A stretch of DNA of 64,000 nt from Paucibacter sediminis (GTDB taxonomy: Bacteria; Pseudomonadota; Gammaproteobacteria; Burkholderiales; Burkholderiaceae_C), in contig NZ_CP116346.1 of assembly GCF_030254645.1 (NCBI RefSeq), positions 4,381,001 through 4,445,000 on the forward strand, given 5' to 3'. The position numbers and the translations under genes are program-made. The notes under the pieces were generated by a model. The model was given only the letters and a program-made list of their open reading frames with translations, searched no databases and was not told the origin of the DNA. Position 1 is the first letter of the stretch, and every line of letters begins with the position of its first letter. Positions 42,523 to 49,403 of the stretch are shown here, piece after piece.

Positions 42523-42816
42523 TCAGACGCGTGGTGTGCGCTTTGCCTGATCCACCTTGGCATAGCCAAAGGCCTCACGAACGCTCTCGGGCACCTGCTC
42601 CCAAGCTGCGGCCAACGCCTCATCGGAGGGAAGCTCTACCGCATCTACGATCTGAGGTGCAGCTCCTCGCTGTGGCACAACCTTCTTAGGAGCCGTGGAC
42701 TTCTGAACCCCGTCAGCAGGTGTGGTCCCATGAGCCGAGCTCAACCGCTTCCCAAGATCACTGGAAGTCATGAAACCGATGGTGATGCGATCGTCGTTAG
42801 GTTTTTTTGTGGCCAT
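42523..42816 (-). CDS. candidate antitoxin upstream of the PemK-like gene
   Basis: 97-aa protein of no recognised family, starting at ATG 42816 with GGAAGGAG 10 nt upstream. It opens MATKKPNDDRITIGFMTSSD; the middle is basic and proline-rich (APKKVVPQRGAAP), and the C-terminal part is helical and acidic (ELPSDEALAAAWEQVPESV). Small size, its place as first gene and its tight linkage to the toxin candidate suggest an antitoxin, but no DNA-binding motif is obvious. It diverges from the NdpA/Rel operon across 240 bp rich in inverted repeats. Confidence 0.5.
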   Translation of the reverse strand: MATKKPNDDRITIGFMTSSDLGKRLSSAHGTTPADGVQKSTAPKKVVPQRGAAPQIVDAVELPSDEALAAAWEQVPESVREAFGYAKVDQAKRTPRV

Positions 42817-42950
42817 ACGCTGCAAACTCCTTCCTTATACCGATATCACACCATCATCATGCGAGTCAAGGCACTTGGGCGGGAGCCTTCCTGATCGACC
42901 TGAGGCTCACATCGTAAGCCCCAGTTCAAGTCCCGATCCCTTTGGTCGAT

Positions 42951-43029
42951 GATGGCTCACGCCATGAGCCATCAAGGCAGTAAGGTATTGCCTGTACGAT
43001 GTGTTTTGGCGGTGCAATTTCGATTGCAC
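42951..43029. promoter_or_regulatory. inverted repeats in the toxin/NdpA divergent region
   Basis: GATGGCTCA (42951-42959) with TGAGCCATC (42965-42973) forms a 9-bp inverted repeat, and GTGCAAT (43012-43018) with ATTGCAC (43023-43029) forms a 7-bp one with a TTCG centre. Both lie 27-106 bp upstream of the NdpA-like start. They are operator or stem-loop candidates. The rest of the 240-bp gap shows no gene. Confidence 0.5.
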
Positions 43030-43056
43030 TCGGGAGCATAAAAAACAAACTGCACT

Positions 43057-44154
43057 ATGGCATTTGAAAACCTCACCATTGGCCGAATCATCATCCATGA
43101 GATTTTCCGTCTTAATGAAGACCGGACCATGGCAGACCCTCACTACGGGAATGGGCTGATTCAGCTTGATGCTGAGGCCAAAGATGCCCTTCAAAAGCGC
43201 ATCACTGAGGCTTTGGGCAGCTCGTCGCATGGCGTTGAAATGAGCATCCATGACTCTGGGGCCCAAAGCGCTTGGATGGCAGCGAAAAATATTATTGACG
43301 CTGCGGGCAACAACGCTCAGTTCATCCAGCTTTCACAAACCATCACAGCAAAGCTCGCCGCCTCGCAAACCACAAAGGTTGTACCTGGCGGCATCGTGGT
43401 GGTGATTGATGGCACTGCGGGGCACCCTGCACGTCCGTTTGTGTGTGCAATCAAAGCAGAGCCGCATCCGGGCTTCATTAAGAAGGAAGAAAACGGTCAG
43501 CTTCTTTTGGAGTACCTCAAAGAGCTCATCCTCACCCCCGAGGCCAAGCTCTACAAAATCGGGGCCTTCATTCATGCTGACCCTGCACAAGTGGACCCCC
43601 AACAGCCTACGGCTGGATGGCGTGCATTTCTGTTTGATGACCTGATCACCAAGGGCAACCGCTTGGGGGCCGCTCATTATTTTTACTCCACATTTTTGGG
43701 TTTGGTGTTCCCGTCCAACAGTGCCTTTCAGACCAAAGAATTTCACACGCTCACCAAGACCTTCATCAAGTCGGCCAACATTGATGAAGAGCGACGCAGC
43801 GACCTCTTGAACGCCCTGACTGCGTACCTTAAAGCCGAACAAATTGCGACCATTCAGGTGGGCGTGTTTTCGGACACGTACCTTGGCACACCAGAACTCA
43901 AAGACGCTTACACGCACTACATGGAACAAAACGAGTTCCCCGTGCAAGCCATTCACAAGGATCTGAGTGAGGTTGCTCCTGCCCTCAAAAAGCGCAAGAT
44001 CACGTTTGGGCACAACATTAGCCTGACCGCCCCTCCTGAGGAATTTGAGGGGCTTGTGCGTATCCAAGCCATTGATGGTGAAGCCGATGAGCATGGGCAA
44101 GTGCCCAAGTGGACCCAAATCACCATCAGGGACCGCATTCGGGAACAGGAATGA
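43057..44154 (+). CDS. nucleoid-associated protein, NdpA/YejK family
   Basis: 365-aa protein of the 37-kDa nucleoid-associated family (PF04245-type). It opens ENLTIGRIIIHEIFRLNED, has the central VVVIDGTAGHPARPFVCAIK and AEPHPGFIKKE, and KLYKIGAFIH, in the order seen in YejK. The family binds DNA; its physiological role is poorly known. It overlaps the RelA/SpoT-domain gene by ATGA, so the two proteins are probably made in fixed ratio. Upstream are two inverted repeats and no strong ribosome-binding site. Backbone copies are not expected to pair with a Rel enzyme, so this looks like a specialised accessory version. Confidence 0.75.
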   Translation: MAFENLTIGRIIIHEIFRLNEDRTMADPHYGNGLIQLDAEAKDALQKRITEALGSSSHGVEMSIHDSGAQSAWMAAKNIIDAAGNNAQFIQLSQTITAKLAASQTTKVVPGGIVVVIDGTAGHPARPFVCAIKAEPHPGFIKKEENGQLLLEYLKELILTPEAKLYKIGAFIHADPAQVDPQQPTAGWRAFLFDDLITKGNRLGAAHYFYSTFLGLVFPSNSAFQTKEFHTLTKTFIKSANIDEERRSDLLNALTAYLKAEQIATIQVGVFSDTYLGTPELKDAYTHYMEQNEFPVQAIHKDLSEVAPALKKRKITFGHNISLTAPPEEFEGLVRIQAIDGEADEHGQVPKWTQITIRDRIREQE

Positions 44155-45140
44155 AAGAAGCTGAGCTTCTTGCTAGGTGGAGAGCGGAGAAGCCTCTGTA
44201 CGAGGCTTGGTCTGACTTCATCAGCCAGAAAGTACACGAGGGCTTGCTTGCCAGCATTGCCCCGGTGTCGCTCGACTATTTCATCAAGGTGCCAGTGAAG
44301 CCGAGGCTCAAAGTCGATAGCACACTGGTTGATAAGGCCCTGCATCGCAAGAAGTACGCAAACCCCTACGAGGACCTCACCGACAAGGTGGGCATGCGGT
44401 TTGTCGTGCTGCTCACCACGGATATCAAGAAGGTCTGTGAGGTCATTGACGCGGGCGTTGGGCAAGGCTTCTGGGAGGCCTCAAAGGATCGGGACTACGA
44501 AAAGGAGCGGCTTGAAAAGCCCTTGGAGTTCTCCTATCAGTCGGTGCATTACGTCCTTCGGGCAAAGGCGGGCATCACTCATCAAGGGCACAGCATCCCC
44601 GAAGGTGCCCCCTGCGAAGTCCAGATTCGCACCCTGCTGCAACACGCTCACAGTGAGCTGACGCACGACACGCTCTACAAGCCCAAGACCACAGCACAGC
44701 CTGAGGTCAAGCGCACGGTCGCAAAGAGCATGGCCCTCATCGAGGCCACCGATGAATTTTTCGAGAAGGCCATCAAGGACCTTGATGAAGCCGCACGACC
44801 TGGCCGAGAGCTTCTAGCGTTTTTGGCCAAGCTGTATGAGAGCGGCACCAAGGTTGCACCCGGCCATGAGCTCTCCAATCAGATCGTCATAGACACCTGC
44901 TTTGAGTTGGCCCCACAGGCTCCGTACAAGGAAATTGGCGACTTCTTACAGGCCAAGGGCTTTGTCTTCGACAAGATCAAAGAGCGACTCACCACGAGAC
45001 ACTTTTTCACCCAGCCTGTGGTGCTTCTTGCCTACTACCTGGCTCACGCAAAGCCTGCACAAGTCAAAGACATTTGGCCTTTGGATCGGGACGATTTGGC
45101 CCTCGTGTTCAGTGATCTTGGGAAGAAGTTCGAGGACTGA
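44151..45140 (+). CDS. RelA/SpoT-domain (p)ppGpp synthetase-like protein
   Basis: 329-aa protein with a RelA/SpoT nucleotidyltransferase domain at about 45-180. The elements are KPRLKVDSTLVDKALHRKK (basic substrate loop), NPYEDLTDKVGMRFVV with Asp78 and Arg83, YQSVHY (129-134), and CEVQIRTLLQHAHSELTHD with Glu156. The synthetase active site thus looks complete, and no HD hydrolase domain is present. Residues 180-329 are an unassigned helical region. Single-domain alarmone synthetases on mobile DNA include known toxins (toxSAS, CapRel), which modify nucleotides or tRNA. The coupled NdpA-like partner is a new context to my knowledge. Confidence 0.8.
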   Translation: MKEAELLARWRAEKPLYEAWSDFISQKVHEGLLASIAPVSLDYFIKVPVKPRLKVDSTLVDKALHRKKYANPYEDLTDKVGMRFVVLLTTDIKKVCEVIDAGVGQGFWEASKDRDYEKERLEKPLEFSYQSVHYVLRAKAGITHQGHSIPEGAPCEVQIRTLLQHAHSELTHDTLYKPKTTAQPEVKRTVAKSMALIEATDEFFEKAIKDLDEAARPGRELLAFLAKLYESGTKVAPGHELSNQIVIDTCFELAPQAPYKEIGDFLQAKGFVFDKIKERLTTRHFFTQPVVLLAYYLAHAKPAQVKDIWPLDRDDLALVFSDLGKKFED

Positions 45141-45209
45141 TAGCGCACTGCTCAGTTGCCGCTTTCTGCGCTAGCATTGCGCCTCCCCTCACTTGGCAAA
45201 AGGAAGATC

Positions 45210-45560
45210 ATGGCAAAGCCCACGTACCACGAGCTCAAAGCACAAGCCGAAAAGCTCATGGCACAAGCCGAGCAGGTTCGCAAAGAGGAAGTCGCTTCTG
45301 TCGCCAAAGAAGTAGTAGCCAAGCTCAATGAATACGAAATCAGCCTAGCCGACCTGAAAGCTGCAGGCTACGCCTTTGCATCGCAAGACACAGGCCCCAA
45401 GTTCGGAAAACCCAAGAAAGCGGGCACGGGACACGTAGCGATGAAATATCGCGACCCCAAAAACTCTGCCAATGAATGGTCTGGTCGTGGCCGCTCCCCT
45501 AAGTGGATGCAGGACTATCTTGCCGTCGGCAAGAAAAAGGATGACTTTCTGATTAATTGA
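45210..45560 (+). CDS. H-NS family nucleoid protein
   Basis: 116-aa H-NS/MvaT-type xenogeneic silencer. A coiled-coil N-terminal part (about 5-55, rich in Ala, Glu and Lys) leads to the DNA-binding motif NEWSGRGRSPKWMQDYL near 88-104, with the W-x-G-x-G-R-x-P-x-W pattern typical of Burkholderiales proteins. ATG 45210 has AGGAAG just upstream. It probably silences AT-rich island genes. A bidirectional terminator follows. Confidence 0.9.
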   Translation: MAKPTYHELKAQAEKLMAQAEQVRKEEVASVAKEVVAKLNEYEISLADLKAAGYAFASQDTGPKFGKPKKAGTGHVAMKYRDPKNSANEWSGRGRSPKWMQDYLAVGKKKDDFLIN

Positions 45561-45585
45561 TAGAAGTATTTTTTCTTCGCCAATG

Positions 45586-45614
45586 AAAAAAGGACCCATC
45601 CGGGTCCTTTTTTG
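45586..45614. terminator. bidirectional terminator between H-NS and pilin genes
   Basis: AGGACCC (45591-45597) pairs with GGGTCCT (45602-45608), flanked by an A-run on the left and a T-run on the right. It serves both convergent genes. Confidence 0.9.
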
Positions 45615-45630
45615 TTTTCCAGTTAATGGA

Positions 45631-46191
45631 TTAGCAGATCGCACCACCGCTCTTCTTCTTGCAACCGGAGTTTGCATCAATGTTGTAGGAAACATTGCCC
45701 TGCGCATCAACAGTCGCATTGAAGATTAGAGTGTCAGTAGCCGCAATTCCACCGACAGCTTGAGGCGTGCCTGTAATTGTCAACGTGTTTGTACCGTGGC
45801 CAGTTACGTTCCATTGAGCGGGAACCAAGGCACCAGAGGCATCATATGCAGTCTGAACAACTTTTCCGTTTGCCGTTGGCAAAGGGATGGTCAATTCAGA
45901 CAAAACAAAGTTTGTCTCAACAGCAGGAGTATTTGGATCATCACCCAACACAGCCAAACGGTCAGCACCAGTACCTTGTGGATTCCATGCACCTGCCGTT
46001 ACACCCGAGCCGTCCTGAGCAGCAACCGATAGAGCCGTCTTGATAGGCGAAACAGCCATAACCATTTCACTATAACGCGCTTTATTCGTGTAATTATTGT
46101 AAGCCGGCAAAGCTACTGCGGCCAAAATACCAATGATCGCCACCACGATCATCAGCTCGATTAAGGTAAAACCTTTTTGTAATGCTTTCAT
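45631..46191 (-). CDS. type IV pilin (PilA-like)
   Basis: 186-aa type IVa pilin. The prepilin leader MKALQKG is followed by [20 protein letters not shown] with the Glu5 of mature pilin, then [15 protein letters not shown]. The C-terminal [12 protein letters not shown] supplies a disulfide-bonded loop. AGGAGA precedes ATG 46191 with a good spacing. No other pilus genes are nearby, so it would rely on the host assembly machinery. Codon use and composition are more AT-rich than the backbone. It could alter surface structures or serve phage or DNA interactions. Confidence 0.92.
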   Translation of the reverse strand: MKALQKGFTLIELMIVVAIIGILAAVALPAYNNYTNKARYSEMVMAVSPIKTALSVAAQDGSGVTAGAWNPQGTGADRLAVLGDDPNTPAVETNFVLSELTIPLPTANGKVVQTAYDASGALVPAQWNVTGHGTNTLTITGTPQAVGGIAATDTLIFNATVDAQGNVSYNIDANSGCKKKSGGAIC

Positions 46192-46371
46192 ATTTATCTC
46201 CTATGTGTTTATTCAAGCAGCTTATCTATTTGTCTACTTCGACCCGCCAGGAATGTTTCAACTGACTAGGGCAGGCAAGTGGATGTGAAAATAAATTCAG
46301 TCCATTGCTGACAAATACATTCGCAAATCAAAAACACATAGTCAAGCAAAAAGCAAGGTTTTATCTCCCGT

Positions 46372-46644
46372 CTATCGCTTATTGGACTTACTCAAAGCAG
46401 AGCACCCGCTTTGAACGTACCAAGCCGCCAAATCATCCAAATCCACCAAAGGTGTTCGATTGATGTATCTGCACGGCACAAAAAGCATGCCCTCTCTTGC
46501 ATGTAGATAAAGTGTCGCCTTTTTTACTCCGACGATTTTTGCCAGCACTGGCAATTGAATGAGCTGCGACTCAATCCTAAAACGCCGCCTTAAAAGGTCC
46601 ACCACCTCCGATTTGTCAACCGTTGCCAAATCTATTGTTTCCAT
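46372..46644 (-). CDS. small helix-turn-helix protein (excisionase/AlpA-like)
   Basis: 90-aa protein with LPVLAKIVGVKKATLYLHARE, a helix-turn-helix start, followed by VDLDDLAAWYVQSG, the pattern of MerR-like excisionase/AlpA DNA-binding folds that read an element's own att or promoter sites. A strong GGGAGG lies just upstream of ATG 46644. It neighbours the recombinase at 47182, which supports a role in excision or regulation. Exact family not assigned. Confidence 0.6.
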   Translation of the reverse strand: METIDLATVDKSEVVDLLRRRFRIESQLIQLPVLAKIVGVKKATLYLHAREGMLFVPCRYINRTPLVDLDDLAAWYVQSGCSALSKSNKR

Positions 46645-47181
46645 AGAACACCTCCCTTTTGGTCCATAACCTTACTTTCACTTCAAAAGGCAAATTTGGA
46701 CGCGGCGGCGATGAATGGAAAAGCGCAAATAAATCAGCACTGAATTAATTCAGCAGCAATGTTTGGCGAGGCTTTTTGAGGAGGAGGAGGAGGCTACCGT
46801 TCGTCGGTCGCAGGGATTTTTTCATGTTGCAGTAATCCACACTGCCAATTTTTCGGTTTTACCGATTTGAACGACCATCTACACAATTTAGGTGTTTTGT
46901 CGTTCAGAAAGTGATGTTTTGTATTACAGAAAGGTGTTTTCAGGCATTAGCCGTGCCGTTATTGTAGGCTGGCAGTTCCATTGTTATAGGCTGGCAGTGC
47001 GTCCAAAATAAACCATCGTCATCCGAGGTATTGCACTCGTACAAAGCATGTGATTCTTTACTCCAAGTTGCAGCGCGAAGTCTGCCAATCCACAGTTGCA
47101 AATGTGGATTGAAGATTAGCCGCTCAACCGGCCACCGTCCAAAACGATCTGGTCGGCCGAAAAATAACACGGAGGAAAATC
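46645..47181. other. AT-rich intergenic region upstream of the first recombinase
   Basis: No gene is convincing. It contains a GAGGAGGAGGAGG purine run near 46780, T-rich stretches near 46850-46930 and the 22-bp tandem repeat at 46955-46998. A leftward 76-codon frame (46940-47170) ends in LPAYNNGTANA, pilin-like only in that tail. The region likely holds the recombinase promoter and perhaps its attachment site; GGAGG precedes its ATG. Confidence 0.45.
46955..46998. repeat. 22-bp imperfect tandem repeat resembling pilA codons
   Basis: Two adjacent units (46955-46976 and 46977-46998) share TAGGCTGGCAGT and differ mainly at their left ends. On the minus strand each reads CTGCCAGCCTAYAAYAAYGG, coding LPAYNNG, like the LPAYNN segment of the pilin gene at about 46087-46115. 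Confidence 0.55.
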
Positions 47182-48231
47182 ATGGCAGCAATTAGAAAAC
47201 GAGAAAACAAAGATGGAACAGAGTCCTGGCTTGTTCAGATTCGCATCAAAGGATCGACACCAATAAACCGATCTTTTCCAACGTATCCAGAAGCTGAGCA
47301 ATTTGTCAGAGGCGAGGAGTCAAGACTTCGGCGCGATCAAAATCAAAAGATCAAAGGCGACCCGAGACAGTTTAGCAACGAGATTTTTACAGACACGATT
47401 CGCGCATGGATCGAGAAAAATCCTGACAAAAAGAAAAGGATATTTCGGCTACAAACCGTACTCAGGTACTTCGGCGACATCCGAATTGGGATGATTGATG
47501 AAGATTATGTTCAGGAATACATAAACAAGATGCTGAAAACCAAGAACCGGAATGGGTACGAATTCGCACCAGGCTCCATAAATCAGCACTTCGCTGCAAT
47601 GAGTGTCATATACAAGTGGAGAGCCAAGCAGCTTCGCGTACCGGCAGGAGATTTACCTTTCAAAACTTCACTTTTGCCCAAAGGATGGAACGAAGGTCGA
47701 GATAGGCGTCTTGAACCATCCGAAGAACAATGTCTTCGCGCCCGAATGCGCCGCGCCAGAGACAATCGGCACCATTGGCGTTTGCTTTTAAACCTTGCGC
47801 TGGAATCTGCGGCTCGTTATCAGGAACTCCTTCTTGCCGAATGGAAACACGTCTCCATAGACAGAAGAAATTGGCACATTCCAAAGGAGAACTGCAAAAC
47901 TCGCAAGGCACGCGACGTACCCATGAGCAAGAAGATGATTCGGACATTCAAGATGCTTGAACTACTTCGTGATCCAAATGATCCGAGAGTTTTTCACCCC
48001 TTCAAATCAAAAGATGGCACGTCTTCATCATTCTTCTTTTTTCTTGAAGAGTGCAAAATCAAGGGCTTCCGCTTTCATGACTTGCGACACGAAGCCATTT
48101 CACGAATGGTTCTCTACAAGCGCGATTTAAACATGTTTGAGATTATGCGCATCGTCGGACATTCGAGCATCAAGATGCTAGATCGGTACGCAAACCTCAG
48201 AAGCCACGAATTAGCAGACCGAATGGGATAG
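47182..48231 (+). CDS. tyrosine recombinase/integrase (internal)
   Basis: 349-aa integrase. The N-terminal part MAAIRKRENKDGTESWLVQI is an arm-binding-like domain; the catalytic domain has Arg in ALESAARYQELLLAEW, the HxxR box in FHDLRHEAISRM, GH in IVGHSSIKML and the nucleophile Tyr in DRYANLRS. All five key residues are present. GGAGG lies 6 nt upstream of ATG 47182. It is AT-rich relative to the backbone and lies in the middle of the island, so it may belong to a nested element. Confidence 0.9.
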   Translation: MAAIRKRENKDGTESWLVQIRIKGSTPINRSFPTYPEAEQFVRGEESRLRRDQNQKIKGDPRQFSNEIFTDTIRAWIEKNPDKKKRIFRLQTVLRYFGDIRIGMIDEDYVQEYINKMLKTKNRNGYEFAPGSINQHFAAMSVIYKWRAKQLRVPAGDLPFKTSLLPKGWNEGRDRRLEPSEEQCLRARMRRARDNRHHWRLLLNLALESAARYQELLLAEWKHVSIDRRNWHIPKENCKTRKARDVPMSKKMIRTFKMLELLRDPNDPRVFHPFKSKDGTSSSFFFFLEECKIKGFRFHDLRHEAISRMVLYKRDLNMFEIMRIVGHSSIKMLDRYANLRSHELADRMG

Positions 48232-48283
48232 GCCTTTTGTCGGGTTGGCGTCCAAAAGGGCCTTGTCGGGTGAAGTGATGGAT

Positions 48284-48298
48284 GTGCATCAATTGCAC
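48284..48298. promoter_or_regulatory. GTGCA/TGCAC inverted repeat
   Basis: GTGCATCAATTGCAC, 14 bp upstream of the small gene at 48313, resembles the GTGCAAT-TTCG-ATTGCAC repeat before the NdpA-like gene. It is a shared operator candidate. Confidence 0.35.
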
Positions 48299-48312
48299 GC
48301 AAAGGAGACCTT

Positions 48313-48648
48313 ATGAAAACAATCACAACACCCACAGATCAATCCGACTTCATTTTTATACTATCACCAGAAACAATGGCAGCATTCAACAGTGCCGCCG
48401 CTTACGCCAATTGCACCCTGGATGAAATATTGGACTCGCAAGTCATTGAATGCTTGGGGCCATTAACAATCTGCATGCCGCACCTCATAGCCGCTGCAAA
48501 CGATATGGGCATGAAGCCCGCCAATGTATTGAGATGCATTCTGGCAAATGCATTGGAATACGCCCGCCATGATCCGGCAGCTATTGCCAAGTTTTCCCTT
48601 CGTAAACACAAGCATGATGCTAAGCGTGGCGGGCTTACACCTCGGTGA
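48313..48648 (+). CDS. hypothetical island protein, 111 aa
   Basis: Not recognised. AGGAGA is well placed before ATG 48313. The sequence has FIFILSPETMAAFNSAAAYANCTLDEILDSQVIECLG, suggesting a small helical fold perhaps related to the N-terminal part of the protein at 48747, and a basic C-terminus (FSLRKHKHDAKRGG). It lies between the internal recombinase and the restriction-modification genes; a perfect hairpin follows. Confidence 0.55.
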   Translation: MKTITTPTDQSDFIFILSPETMAAFNSAAAYANCTLDEILDSQVIECLGPLTICMPHLIAAANDMGMKPANVLRCILANALEYARHDPAAIAKFSLRKHKHDAKRGGLTPR

Positions 48649-48667
48649 TCCTCAAACCATGGGGCGT

Positions 48668-48694
48668 ATGCCAGCACAAAAAATGTGCTGGCAT
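48668..48694. terminator. perfect 11-bp hairpin between small island genes
   Basis: ATGCCAGCACA (48668-48678) and TGTGCTGGCAT (48684-48694) flank an AAAAA loop. Only TTTC follows, so it may be a weak terminator or an operator in front of the restriction-modification operon. Confidence 0.5.
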
Positions 48695-48746
48695 TTCAAC
48701 GCTCTCTCGCTACCAACAACAAAAAATAAAACAAGGAGACGTTCCC

Positions 48747-49403
48747 ATGACCACAACGAACACCAAGGCGGATAAAAAGCTCTCGCTCTATCTGTCCACC
48801 AAACGCCTGGCCGTATTGACGCGACATGCCAATGGGCAAGGCCTTACTCATTCCCAATGCCTTTACGAGCTCATTGACGCATTGGATGACCCGTTGCCCA
48901 GCATTGGAGACGCTCTCCAAGCTGATATGCGACGCATTGAGAGCTTGGTACAACTGTCCGTCGAGAGCACCTGCAATCTCACGGAGGTTTTTACACAGGC
49001 CATGGAGGGACAGCCACGAGAGCCGGCACAGGCCGTCCAATCGACCTTAGCGGCATGGCTCGCGGCAGTGCTTGGAGGCCGACCCGTGAGCGATGTTGCC
49101 GCTGTCGTGATTCCGAACCAGGCAACCTCAACGGGTGTGCGCCTCACGGTTCACTCGCTGATGGTGGGCCAAGAGCGGTCAGGCACCCACCCCAACGAGC
49201 TCACCCTCTCCCGAGAGCAAGCGGGGCCAGCGCTCTGCGTTGCTGCCAACCAGGCCAAACCTCAGTCCGTAGCTCTGGTAGGTAAGCGAGTGGAAGGCAC
49301 CCACTGGCATTTTCGCTTTCTGGTCAAAGACGCTCAGGGCAAGTGGAGCCACCAAATTCATACGTTTTCGCACCCCTCCCGAGACATTCAGGAGGCCTCT
49401 TGA
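48747..49403 (+). CDS. hypothetical protein upstream of the methylase, 218 aa
   Basis: Not recognised. AAGGAGA lies upstream of ATG 48747. The N-terminal part (ADKKLSLYLSTKRLAVLTRHANGQ) looks like a small DNA-binding, ribbon-helix-helix-type segment; the middle is helical; the C-terminal HWHFRFLVKDAQGKWSHQIH looks like a beta domain. Its stop is immediately before the methylase ATG, so it is cotranscribed. It could be a regulator for the restriction-modification system (inference), though it does not resemble known C proteins. Confidence 0.55.
   Translation: MTTTNTKADKKLSLYLSTKRLAVLTRHANGQGLTHSQCLYELIDALDDPLPSIGDALQADMRRIESLVQLSVESTCNLTEVFTQAMEGQPREPAQAVQSTLAAWLAAVLGGRPVSDVAAVVIPNQATSTGVRLTVHSLMVGQERSGTHPNELTLSREQAGPALCVAANQAKPQSVALVGKRVEGTHWHFRFLVKDAQGKWSHQIHTFSHPSRDIQEAS

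Noticed and set aside
46940-47170. 76-codon leftward frame ending LPAYNNGTANA as a second pilin gene
   Set aside because: It lacks the prepilin leader and hydrophobic helix; only the last residues look pilin-like, because of the tandem repeat.
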